From Portulaca oleracea (lineage: Eukaryota > Streptophyta > Magnoliopsida > Caryophyllales > Portulacaceae): a DNA stretch of 64,000 nt. The DNA lies in contig CM055872.1 of assembly GCA_029582165.1 (NCBI GenBank), positions 47,566,195 through 47,630,194 of the forward strand. The letters run 5' to 3'. Under the pieces are notes generated by a model. The model was not told where the DNA came from and made no database searches. It saw nothing but the letters and a program-made list of their open reading frames with translations. Positions 42,364 through 52,924 of this stretch are shown here, piece after piece. Both the position numbers and the translations under genes were made by a program. How positions within the stretch are numbered: position 1 is the first letter of the stretch; each line of letters opens with the position of its first letter.

Positions 42364-42859
42364 TGTTAGGGGTTTTTAAAAAAAAAAAAAACAATATATG
42401 CAGCGGAAGGAAATATATGATGATTATGGAATTGAGGATAATAATAGAGAGACAAGATCAAAAATAAAGGGAGAACCAATATTTTGACGCGGAAACTCAA
42501 ATTGGAAAAAAACCACGAGCGACAACCAATATCCACTAGTAAAAAAATGGAGATATTACAAGAGGTAAAATATAAACTCTCATACACTCTCACAACCTAG
42601 GGATAATTATGGTAAAGAATTGTAAATTACACCGTACCTCCCTCACGCGTAGTTTTGAAGGCTCTCACATCGACCACATTAGCCACATATCACAAGGTGA
42701 ATAAAGACCTCTATTTCGACGAGTAAACATTCTATAGATCTGGCTTGACTTCCACTCTAAATACAAATAGGTTTTAGAATGCTATTACAATTAGGAAACT
42801 GATCTAAATATAATTAGAAAATAAAATAATTTCCTAATAGTAAATATCATACGCCAACA
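42364..42859. repeat. possible solo LTR
   Basis: TGTTAGGGG..CGCCAACA, 496 bp, with 'ATGCAGCGGAAGG' and 'ATTTTGACGCGGAAAC' phrases that I associate with copia LTRs. No 5-bp duplication (CCAGT versus GACGA), so boundaries are unproven. Confidence 0.35.
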
Positions 42860-43167
42860 GACGAAGTTCATTTGATAGTGGCAAATTAAATAAAATAAAA
42901 ACAATTTAGAACCCGTCAAGAATTGAACATGTGACTATAACTAATAAAAATCACATTGTAACTACCTAAATTACTAACATTTATTATTACTAAATGAACT
43001 AACTAATATACATTCCTTTTTTTTTGGGAGGGAGGGGGGAGGATGAACAATTGCACCCTTGCCCAAATAGTAGCTCCATCCCTCATTTTATTTTATTTAT
43101 TTTTATGTTCTATACAAAATTCTCATCTTGTTTTCTTAATTCTAAAGTATCCAATAAGTGTTTTTTT
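42860..43167. other. intergenic AT-rich sequence
   Basis: No gene or repeat structure recognised. Confidence 0.4.
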
Positions 43168-43576
43168 AATGGAGTGTTTGGTTGGGGGTTTTTCTAGGAA
43201 AGTTTTTCAACTTTCCCAAGTTCACCAAAGTTTCTCATGTTTGGTTACAAAATAAGAATAAGAAAGTTTTGTGGTGGGTCCCAATATTTTCTCATGTTAG
43301 ATAGAAAAATGTTTCCCATAGGAGAGGTTGAGAAAGTTTGTTTCACATGGGAAAGGGGAAGTATTTTAATCAAACTCCCCAAAATACCCCTAAAAACTAT
43401 TTTATAAATAAATAAATTAGGGTAGTTTAGACATTTTAATAAGCTTTCCTACAAACTTCCCTATGATTTCAAATGTAAATCAAACAATGTGAAATATTAT
43501 TTCCCATAAAAAAACTTCCTCAAAGAAAACTTTCCCATGAAATATTTTCCTGGGAAAGAACTAAATACACCATTAG
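43168..43576. mobile_element. hAT-like MITE
   Basis: TAATGGAGTGTTTGGTTGGG at the left and TAATGGTGTATTTAGTTC inverted at the right; inside, repeated 'AACTTTCCCA' and 'TTTCCCATAGG'. 409 bp; related in style to the intronic MITE at 17378-17641. Confidence 0.65.
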
Positions 43577-43781
43577 ATGTTATGAAAATTGTTTACTTAT
43601 TTATTTGACAAGACTTTTGAAAGGTAATCTAAGATCTCATGGAGAAGCGTGTTATGAGTACAGTCCCCGATGACATGACCGTGAGATCTTTCAATAAACT
43701 CTTAGTTTTAGATATTTCTTTTTCATTCATGTTATTCATTCTTATGATTCATTGTTTTATTTTGGGATATTTGATGCTAAT

Positions 43782-44282
43782 ATACTATACTTTAGTGGTG
43801 TTGTACAATAATGCACCGAATTTTTTTATTGGACAATAATATACTGAACTTTAGGGGTGTTAGACAATAATGTATCAGAAACACATTTGGCGATAGGAGA
43901 CTCAGTAGTAGTCATACATGACATAAAAAATTAAAATCTTAACTAAATTAATGTCATAATAGCAAATGCAAAAGATTTTATTTTATTTTATTTAAAAAAA
44001 CACCATATTAATCTACATTTCTGGTAACCAAACAATATAATTTCTTTTAAAGTAAAATAGAATTCAATTTCGCTTATTTGGACTTGTTGACATGGAACTA
44101 ATTTAGTAAAGATTTTAATTTTTTTGCTTCTTTGCCTACTACGTAAGACTGCCACCGAGTTAGCCATCGTCGGAATCATTTTAGGTGTATTATTGTCCAA
44201 TACACTCAAAGTAAAGTATATTATTGTCCAAGAAAAAAGTTCAGTGCATTATTATCCAACACACCCAAAGTACATTGTGTTA
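43782..44282. mobile_element. TIR element with duplicated units in each terminal repeat
   Basis: The left 90 bp has 'ACTTTAGTGGTGTTGTACAA' and 'CTTTAGGGGTGTTAGACAAT'; the right 90 bp carries two inverted relatives of the same unit. The element is about 500 bp and non-coding. Confidence 0.6.
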
Positions 44283-44698
44283 GCGTCTAAAAACCTTTTA
44301 GTTTTTTATAGTTTGAATTTTACTTTTTATTGACTCAATAACATGTGAAATTTGATACTTGATTATGTGTTACTTGAACTTGATCACAATTGAATAAAAG
44401 TGTCACACATGTTAGATGTTCGAATATTAGATCATGAGTCATTCATTCTCAACTAATTTAAACATATTTTTCAAATCTCCCGCATCTTATGCTCTTGAAA
44501 TAATTCTAACACTTACTAATATATAAAATTCAAGTTCATGTAATTGTAATAAGTTGATATTATTTATTATTGATACTTATAAGTAACTTGTTAATGTTGT
44601 GTTGTTTATTTTAGAAAATTTTAAGAAAAAAAAGTGGTGTTAGCATTGGTGTTGTGAAGGATGCAGCTTTTACTTTGGACAATGATACACATCTTGAC

Positions 44699-44723
44699 TC
44701 AAGATGGTTAATAACCATCTTGA
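44699..44723. repeat. 12-bp-arm palindrome
   Basis: TCAAGATGGTTA, one A, then TAACCATCTTGA: perfect arms with a one-base centre, isolated in AT-rich DNA. Confidence 0.85.
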
Positions 44724-45433
44724 ATTGTCTATATTTCACATTTTGTACTTTTAATAATATTTTCTCTAATAATTATGTATATTTATCGACTACAAGAGTA
44801 TAATACTTATTATTTAGATTAAAAAATATAAATAATAGCTAATTTTATCAATCACAGTAGAAAATACACATTTTATATTTATGAAAATAAATATAAATAA
44901 ATAAATATTTTTATATTGTTTATAGGTTTATAATAACTCTCAAAGTAACGGAACATACCTTTAAAATGATTTAAACATACTTACATTTAAATTTATGAGT
45001 GATTTAGGTGAGATGCGCGATGAGTTTGGAAGAGCGGTCCCACAATCACAACATTTGGATGGTCATTTTAAGTTTGTTGTATCCAGAGGAGGATGCAAGG
45101 TTTCAAGGAGACACCATCGAGTATGTAAGGGTGCTCGACTTACTTCTAGTTATCAAGATATATGTTTGTGTTGTAGGTACCAAGAGGAAGCTGCATGAGG
45201 AAAGTCTGTTCTGGATAGCTCGTGTTCATCTGAAGAAGCGTCTCAACCGAGGCGACCAGCAAGTAAGAGACCAATAGGCAAGTTGGAAGCCACCAGAAGA
45301 TTGTTACAGTGTGGTTAGGGGTATCATCTAAAATGGGTCCGTGATGAGACTAAAACCGGCGTAGGTTTTGGCGAAACAAGTCAAGCGAAGTGGAGAAGGC
45401 TCCTCAATGGGTTCTCTATCTATATTTGTACTT
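44724..45433. other. intergenic; possible gene fragment at 44995-45277
   Basis: Overlapping open frames at 44995-45277 with normal base composition and a candidate acceptor (TTGTGTTGTAG before GTACCAAGAGG) could be a captured exon pair, but no protein family can be named. Confidence 0.25.
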
Positions 45434-46064
45434 CAGTTTACATTTACTCTACCTGACATTTGTGGTAATAATTTTACACACCCGACATTTGTTAATTAAT
45501 GTTTACCTTATCTGACATTAAGTGTTCATATATTTAAACCTCCTAAGATATTTTATAATTGATTTTTGGTAGATTTTTCGGCGAACATTAAAGAGATAAA
45601 TATGAATTGACTTTTTTACCCTTCATATTAACTCGTATGACTTTTAATTAAACATGAATTGACGTTTTTACCTTTAATATTAATTCATATGACATTTAAA
45701 CCCCAACCTTTTCTCTACTTTATTTCTTCGAATACCCAATCCCTCCCCATTCTAAAAATGAAAACTCAATTATAAAATATCTTATAAAATATCAAGGGTA
45801 AAAAATCAATTATAATGGAACAAATAACTTATAATGAAAATAAAAAAAATGAAAATGAATTAATATCAAAGGTAAAAAAGTCAATTCATATTTATCTTTT
45901 TAATGTTTGTCCGAAAATCCAACAAAAATCAAATTTTAAATATCTTAAAGAGATTTAAATATATGAACACTAATGTCAGGTAAGGTAAAAATTATTTCAC
46001 AAATGTTGAGTGTGTAAAAATTATTACCACAAATGTTAGGTAGGATATATATAATTTACTCGAT
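45434..46064. mobile_element. foldback MITE related to 4124-5016
   Basis: Left arm 'CATTTGTGGTAATAATTTTA' and right arm inverted 'CATTTGTGGTAATAATTTTT'. Homology between arms extends about 250 bp on each side through 'GATTTTTGGTAGATTTTTCG' and 'AAATATGAATTGAC', leaving a short centre. Clear target duplication not found. Confidence 0.7.
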
Positions 46065-46134
46065 TAAAAAGCTAAGGGGGTGTTTGGCTACCCAGCTTTT
46101 TGGGTAGCTTTTAGCTTTTTGGATAACTTTTAGC

Positions 46135-48106
46135 TTTTTTTTTCGAAAGTTAAAGGGCAGTAGCCCCATTTTATTGAAACAAAGACAAGGCGCCAACAGA
46201 CGCATACAAAAGACACGGCACAGACAGACAGAGTGCCGGATAGAACATACCAAGACACACACAGGACCAAATATCTAAGACAAAAAACCACCAGCTGCAC
46301 TGTCCAACAGAGGCACCTAGCATCAAACTCCACCTCAAGACAATTGAGTCATAAAACGCACAGTATACAACTTAGCCAAACATGAATTGCAACCAATGAA
46401 AATTACTCTGAAGCTGCACAACAGAATAAGGCATGTGTTCTTTCCAAACAGCAGCCCACAATGAAACCCTTCTCTTGATTAAATCCACAACCAAGCTGAT
46501 GTCTTGAGGTTTGTTGTCAAAAACCACTTCGTTCCTGTGCCGCCAAATAGTCCAGACAGCAGCAAAGCATGTTGCAATCCAGAGCTTTTTCCTCGTTCGA
46601 CTTGGGATGTGCATTTCAATCCATTGTTCAAACCACAACTTGAAATTGGTGGTGGGAGGAATTCTGCTGCCCAACTCCTGCTGTAACTGATGCCTGACCG
46701 CTGCTGTGAAACCACATCGAAGAAAAAGATGGTCAATGTCTTCCCCTGGAGTATCACAGAAGGGGCATATGTCTTGCTCCTCATATAGAGCACCTCTTTG
46801 CTTCAGGTATGTCCTTGTGTTTAGCTTACCAACCAATGTCATCCAAACCATAAGTTCAACCCTTGGAGGTGCAATTTTTAGCCAAGCCTTGCTGACCACT
46901 GAATCAATAATCACACCACCTATAGCTAGTACCTCTACTTGTCTTATCATCTCCTTGACAGTGTAACAGCCAACCCCAGCCCATTCGATTGAATCATCAA
47001 CACCATTTTCAGGGTAATGCTGCATCAACCTCGCTTTCAACTCTTGCTCTTTTTCCTTTTCATGTTCATTGAGTTCTCTATTCCAAGTGAGACACCATAC
47101 CCAACAATGCCCCTCAAACCAACCCATATCAGCTACTACACATTTTTTCTGGGACGACAATTTATACAAATCTGGATACAGCTTCCTCAAACTTTCATGA
47201 TCCTCCCAAATATCATCCCAAAAACGAACCTTCCTTCCATCTCCCATATTAAGCTTTAAGTTCCGTTTGAAGCTTGATTGTACAAGACCTTCTTCAGAGG
47301 CTAGTTTTTTGATGTCTCTCCATAGCCTCGGCTCTCGCAATCTGAATGCATTCGGAAGTAGACATTCATCTTCATTATGCACCGAATTGACCACCCTTCT
47401 CCACAAAATACCTTCTTTAGTCCCATACCTCCACCACCACTTGAAAAGGAGAGTCGTGTTTTTTATTAAAATGTCTCCAACCCCAAGGCCTCCATCTTCC
47501 TTAGGTTTTTGAATTAGGCTCCAATTAATGGGAGGGCTCAGTTTTCGACCTTCTTTTCCACCCCAAAAAAACCTTCTTTGGAAGCTGATGATTTCTCTTG
47601 CAACTGATTTTGGCATTTTGAATAAGGAAAGGTAATATGTGGGAAGACTATTGAGGACTGATTTAATGAGAATGAGCCTGCCAACTTTTGAGACAAGAGC
47701 CTTCCAAAGAAATTTCAACTTTGCTTGCATCTTTTGCAGAATGGGTTTCCACGCCTTCTTTCGTCGCATATTCTCACCAATAGGAAAACCTAGATATGTT
47801 ATCGGCATCTCCTGCACATTGCACTGCAGAACTTTGGCCATTCGATTACTCCAGCTGCTGTCCCTGCCAAAAACAACAATGCTTGATTTGGCAAAGTTAA
47901 TTGTGAGCCCTGTAAAATCTTCAAACATCTTCAGAATGGCTCGAGTAGTTATCAGCTGTTCCTCCTCATCTTTAACAAATATTAGCGTATCATCTGCAAA
48001 TAGCAAATGAATGACTCTTACTTTCTTAGTTTCAACCAAGATTCCGTCTATATGACCTTTTTCCGCTGCCCTGATCATTGTCATATTCAAAACTTCCCCG
48101 ACTAGT
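46135..48106 (-). mobile_element. 5'-truncated L1-type LINE with poly(A) and target duplication
   Basis: Minus-strand insertion of about 1.97 kb. Poly(A) appears as T9 at 46135-46143. The flanks GGATAACTTTTAGC (46121-46134) and GGATAGCTTTTAGC (48107-48120) form a 14-bp duplication with one mismatch, as expected from target-primed reverse transcription. It is truncated within the RT domain. The surrounding AGCTTTT repeats leave slight doubt on the exact ends. Confidence 0.8.
46372..48090 (-). pseudogene. LINE ORF2 C-terminal part (RT end, thumb, zinc finger)
   Basis: 572 open codons without a stop, so a young copy. The RT catalytic box is FADDTLIFVKDEE (residues 30-42); LTINFAKSSIVVFG, MPITYLGFPIG and VGRLILIKSVLNSLPTYYLS follow. 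FFWGGKEGRK and INWSLIQKPKEDGGLGV mark the segment after RT. A zinc finger CPFCDTPGEDIDHLFLRC and TIWRHRNEVVFDN come near the end. Endonuclease and the first half of RT are lost by 5' truncation, and there is no RNase H after the zinc finger. It is not a host gene. Confidence 0.9.
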
Positions 48107-48437
48107 GGATAGCTTTTAGCTTTTTGGGTAGCTTTTAGTTTTTTGGATAGTTTTTAGCTTTTTGACCAAGGTTAAAAAGCTACTTGAGGTGTTTGGTAAG
48201 TAGCTTTTTATATTAGCTTTTTGGACCCAAAAAGCTAGTTTTCAAAAAGTTAGTTGATGAAAGCTTTTTGAGGTAACTTTTCACAAAAAAGCTACTTTAA
48301 CAAACACTTTTCCTGCAATCAGCTAGCCCAAACAGCTAAAGTCAAACAGCTAATCCAAAAAGCTATCAACTAACAGCTACAAGCTAACAGCTAACAGTTA
48401 CCAACTACCAGCTACCAGCTGGTTGCCAAACAGGGCC

Positions 48438-48643
48438 TAAGTAACTTTTTATATTAGCTTTTTGGACCCAAAAAACTTGTTTTCAAAAAGCTATTTGATG
48501 AAACTTTTTGATGTAGCTTTTTACAAAAAACTACTTTATCAAACAATTTTCCAGCAATCAGCTAACCCAAACAGCTAAAATCAAACAGTTAATCTAAAAA
48601 ACTATATCAACTAACAGCTATCAGCTAGTTGTCAAACAGGGCC
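48438..48643. mobile_element. hAT-like MITE, partial second copy
   Basis: Repeats the right part of the 46076-48437 MITE and ends with TTGTCAAACAGGGCC, in tandem with it. Confidence 0.6.
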
Positions 48644-48942
48644 TATATTTGTGTGTTTGTGTGTTGTGTTGCTGGCAAAAAAAAGATGTTTATCATTTCT
48701 CTTTTACTTTTCGCTTCGGAGAGAAGACGAGTAGAGAGGGGACAGGGTCCCACAGCGGAACTTCATTATCATACTAAAGTAGAAAGGGCACTTGCCCTTG
48801 GAATGTGTGCGAGTTTGTGTTGTGTTGTGATGATTTTTTATTTTTTATTTTTTATTTTTCCTTTTTCCTTTTTTCTGTTTTTCCTTTTCCTTTTTTTATT
48901 TATTTCTAATTATAATTTTGTTCAATTTTTTAGTAACTGCTG
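48644..48942. other. intergenic, T-rich; nothing recognised
   Basis: Contains a T-rich run (TTTTTATTTTTTATTTTTTA) at 48833-48900 that makes artefact ORFs. Confidence 0.5.
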
Positions 48943-49043
48943 CATGTCTCCGTTTTTATTTATCTGTGTCTAGGAAATTATGTTAAAAACTTTGAGCGTT
49001 AATATATTAATTTGTATTATGATTCATCATACAAAATTGATAT
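48943..49043. mobile_element. left half of a Stowaway MITE cut by an LTR insertion
   Basis: From 'GTCTCCGTTTTTATTTATCT' to 'CATACAAAATTGAT' it matches the first half of the 2771-3009 copy. The homology stops exactly where TGTAACGCCCCGG begins. Confidence 0.65.
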
Positions 49044-50264
49044 TGTAACGCCCCGGAAATTCAATTATCGAAAAGTCAAAGTCAAACTAACGTTAACAGA
49101 CAAAATTTAGCGGAAGACTTAAACTCCTATTGGGCATCACTGCCGTATCCCCGAAGGAATACAAGGCAAGAAGGAAAAACAACGATTGTCTGTCAACAAC
49201 AACCAACTAACAAACTCATACTTAGAATATAAACCTCAACTAACTTCAAGTCTTTCAAAAAGAAGCATAACAAAATTAACGACTCCTAAACATGTCGTTC
49301 TCACTTCTAATTCCCGTCCCCAGCATATTGATCATCACCTGAAAACAAAACATTTCAAAAATGAGGGGGAAATCTCAATAATGTCTACCCCTAACGTTAA
49401 AAACAAGTTAAGTTCATTTCAATTCATTTGAGGAAGGGGAAACAAGTCAAACCTTTTAATAAATCGTTTAACCCATACAACTGTTTTCCTCAACCCAACC
49501 CATTCATTTTATTATGCGGGCGGGATATCAAATCTCATATAGTAACATCGCCTACCAAAGGCATCAAAACAATCGCCTACCAAAGGCATCAAGGTAACCG
49601 CCTACCAAAGGCATAAATATAATAATCGCCTACCAAAGGCATCAATAATCGCCTACCAAAGGCATCAAAAATCGCCTACCAAAGGCATCAAAGTAATCGC
49701 CTACCAAAGGCATTAAAGTAACCGCCTACCAAAGGCATCAAAAATCGCCTACCAAAGGCATCAACAGAACAAACCCGCTTAATGTTTCACTTGAGTTATT
49801 AGTATATTATGCAAAGCTCAGCTCACAGCTCTCAAGTCAATCCCTACCCAAGTTATCAAAACCAATAATAAAACCACTAATAAAAGACCATCCAATTTCT
49901 CAACTCAATAAAATCAAAGCACAACAAATACAAACAGTTATCTAAACAGATGGTCACATTTCCACAAAAGTCCCCTTTCGGGATGCAATTCTCAAAACAT
50001 ATTAGAAAACATTAAAACACATTTAAAGAGCATCTCAGTGGGGATTAGAGCATAGACATTACCTGGTTAACTTCACTTCACAGCAAATACGAACACACTT
50101 GAGCTCACTAACGACGCGAATTAGCTCGGGCCTAAAATAAGAGTAATTATTCTAATCAAAGCGTTCCCTTCAAGGTTAGTATTAACTACCTTCTACCTAA
50201 CCCTCCCCTAGGAACACTATAGGTTCTTATCAATCATGAATTTACACTTTAAAACATTTAATAC
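49044..50264 (-). repeat. chromovirus-type LTR, left segment
   Basis: TGTAACGCCCCGGAAATTC at this end mirrors the other end (63171, inverted TGTAAAACCCCGAAAAATCC). Together with 60909-63171 it forms an LTR of about 3.5 kb, interrupted by the Tat-like element. Orientation is minus because the purine-tract side is at 63172. Confidence 0.65.
49549..49764 (+). repeat. nine-copy hairpin tandem array in the LTR
   Basis: Nine copies of CGCCTACCAAAGGCAT with spacers of about 3-13 bases. Each unit can form GCCT-ACCAA-AGGC. The 16-bp core is exact in all copies, while the spacers vary in length and sequence. Confidence 0.95.
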
Positions 50265-51663
50265 TGTAGGACCCGAGGAAAATTCCAACCGTGCCCTACG
50301 CAGTATTAGGCGAGTCGAAAGAGGTGTCTATTCTTTAAGGAATTTAATTGAATTTTTACACATTAAAAATGTTCACATGAAATGTTTAGATTTTATTGTG
50401 AACATTAAAATTTACAATCTGCCTGAAATAAATAATGAAACCATAAAAATCAGAAATAATTAGCACGGAAACCGAGGTGGTTAGAGAATTACCCGGTCAT
50501 CGACCAGCGCCATCTTTGATCCGCTGGCGCCTGGATCGTGACTGGGCCTTCCTGCACACTGGTGTTGGCGATGGGCTCGGGCCAACAAGCAGGCCGACCG
50601 CAGGTCTTGGATGTTGGACCGAGGCCACCAATTTCCAATTTTCGGTATTCAAATCATTTCGGGAAATAAATAAATTTTAAAATTCGAATAAAATTTAACA
50701 TTTAGCGAATCAAATTTATTTTTTAGAGCCGCCAATCAATTTTTAAGAGAATTGATAAACTCGAATTTTCTTGACTCCGCGTAACCACGAACCATGAGAT
50801 TCGGATCCGGGGGTAAGGTTACGAATTCGAAAGTAAAAACCTTCGAATCACCGCTTAGTGAACGGACTCTACTAGATCAGTTTATTAAAAAAAAGAGTAG
50901 AAGAGGAGAATTAATTAAATTAATTGATGTTATTTAAATGCATGCGGAAATAAATGCAATAATAAAAGAAAGCGATAAATAAAAGTGATAAAACAAAATA
51001 AAGTTATCTTCTCAAGTAATCCGGTTTAGATTAGTCATAATTGATATTAACGTCAGGATTACAACATTATTGGTGATTACAAGAAAATAATAACGAGAAT
51101 AAAAAATGCGAAAATAAAAATGCCAGAATGCATGTATGCAAATGAGAGAGGGAGAGAAGAAGAGAAAACCACCTAGTGTCAATACTCCCAGGTGGTTTCG
51201 GTGTGTCAAATGAAGTGTGAAATGAAGGTATTTATAGGGTAGGTGAGTGAGGAGAAAATCAGGTTTAGAGTTTAGGAATGAGCTAAAAATAGCGAATGTG
51301 CTAAAAATAGCGGGTGCAAAAAATAGCCAATATGCTAAAGTTAGTAAACAAAGTAGTCCGCTCTTGCTCTCTCTCAAGCCCGACAAAGACACGACCGAGA
51401 AACGGTGGATCCGGCAAACAACCCGCGTGAGACCGCTGGCGCCTGCCGCCTTTCGGGTTCTAGCGCGCCTGAACGCTGGGGCCCATTTCTGGCCTGACTT
51501 ATTTTGGGCTGCTTATTTTTTGTGGGCTATTTTGTGGTGTTTTTCTCTCATTTTTTGCATTTCAAGCATAATTGGCATTTTATCTAAACTAAAAAATAAA
51601 ATAAAGAGAAATACTAGAAAATAAAAATTACAATATTACAAAGACACTTTTTCGGTGTCTACA
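50265..51663 (-). repeat. 3' LTR of the Tat-like element
   Basis: 1399 bp. Nearly identical to the other LTR, except in GC-rich patches at about 50485-50610 and 51355-51480. CTATAAATA (minus strand) at 51229-51237. Confidence 0.92.
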
Positions 51664-51680
51664 GTTAGCCCCCACTTTGA
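51664..51680 (-). promoter_or_regulatory. polypurine tract of the Tat-like element
   Basis: Minus strand TCAAAGTGGGGGCTAAC directly before the LTR start TGTAGACACCG. Confidence 0.75.
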
Positions 51681-51799
51681 TCGAATCTGGTAAGATGAAG
51701 ATCAAAGTATTCAAGGACACCAAAAAGGGTGAGATGCTGCAGCAGTGATGTCTTGAGGCTAAGTGACACTTGGAAGCGAAAGTCCTGTGCCGGATGTAT

Positions 51800-52400
51800 G
51801 AAATGTGGCTGATTGACATTTGGAAACAATATCCTATGTCTTTGTTGATTGTCGACGCTTGGAAGCAACAATCCTGCGCCTAACTGTACTTCAAACTTCT
51901 GTCATCGTATTTTAAACGCCCGATGACCGGCTGAACTGACATCGTACTGTTAACGCCCGACGTCCGGCTGAATTGACATTCGGAAACAATATCCTATGTC
52001 TTTGTTGATTGTCGACGCTTGGAAGCAACTGTCATGCGCCTAACTGTATTTCAAACTTCTGTCATCGTATTTTAAATGCCCGACGACCGGTTGAATTGAC
52101 ATCGTACTGTTAATGCCCAATGTCCGACTGAATTGACATCGCACTGTTAACGCCCGACGTCCGGCTGAATTGACATTGTACTGTTAGCGCCCAATGACAG
52201 GCTGAATTGACATTTTACTGTTAACGCCCAATGACAGGCTGAATTGACATCGTACTGTTAACGCCCGACGTCCTGCTGAATTGACATTGTACTGTTAACG
52301 CCCAATGACAGGATGAATTGACATCGTACTGTTAACGCCCAATGACAGGCTGAAATGACATCGTACTGTTAACGCCCGACGTCCAGCTGAATTGAAAAAC
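51800..52400. repeat. 37-bp tandem array with higher-order A-B-B order
   Basis: Units read CTGAATTGACATCGTACTGT followed by TAACGCCC and either GACGTCCGG (type A) or AATGACAGG (type B). From 52124 to about 52388 the order is A B B A B B A. Two copies of a longer block of about 125-165 bp ('GGAAACAATATCCTATGTCT' onward) stand at 51819-51930 and 51981-52090. Confidence 0.92.
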
Positions 52401-52404
52401 AACG

Positions 52405-52920
52405 TTAGCCCCCAGTGTGCAAACTGGGGATGGTGATCAAAATTCGTACTTATCTTCAGATTATTTTTCTGAGTGTATGAATATTCATAATTCTCTTGAA
52501 AATATGTCGTACGTTTGTTACTTCCTCTTCTGAAAAATAAATTTTCTAAGTATATGGATATGTAACTCCATATTTCTTTTGAAAATTTTTAATTTAATTA
52601 AACACACCGCACTGCGTCGCACTTCTCTTGATTTAATTTATTTATTTTCTGAGTATACAAAATTATTTTTGTATTTCTCTTGAAAATATTATAATAAAGA
52701 AATCTGAGTGTGCACTATTAGTCTTCCCAGTTGAAAATATTGGTCAACTAATTGATTAATCAGTTAAATTGGTAGTCAACCTTGTTAAGTGTGCAGACCA
52801 ACACTTGTCCTTTCCTCTTCACAAAGCTCATTCATCTCAAACTTCAAATCTCCATATCGCGGTGCGGACAAAGACAAACACTCGATCAACTTGCGCCTAC
52901 TATCAGGCAGACCAAGATCG
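52405..52920. other. non-coding spacer in the Tat-like element
   Basis: AT-rich with three relaxed repeats of 'TTTTCTGAGTGTATGAATAT' type (about 52465, 52550 and 52650). No ORF. Confidence 0.5.
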
Positions 52921-52924
52921 CAGA

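Larger units (their letters stand above)
46076..48437. mobile_element. hAT-like MITE interrupted by a LINE
   Basis: Left terminus GGGGGTGTTTGGCTACC (46076) and right terminus inverted GGCCCTGTTTGGCAACC (ending 48437). Inside are many AGCTTTTT/AAAAAGCT words. The LINE occupies 46135-48106. A second, partial copy follows at 48438-48643. Confidence 0.65.

Noticed and set aside
42364..42859. confident solo LTR
   Set aside because: TG..CA ends are present but the 5-bp flanks do not match; kept only as a low-confidence repeat.
49549..49764. regular repeat-spacer layout resembling a CRISPR array
   Set aside because: Spacers are only about 3-13 bases, the sequence is inside a plant LTR, and no cas genes exist; it is a retroelement tandem array.
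51012..51392. membrane-protein-like frames in the Tat-like LTRs (also 60234-60599)
   Set aside because: Both copies lie in LTR sequence covering promoter and leader; hydrophobicity comes from AT-rich composition, and the two LTR copies share it by descent.
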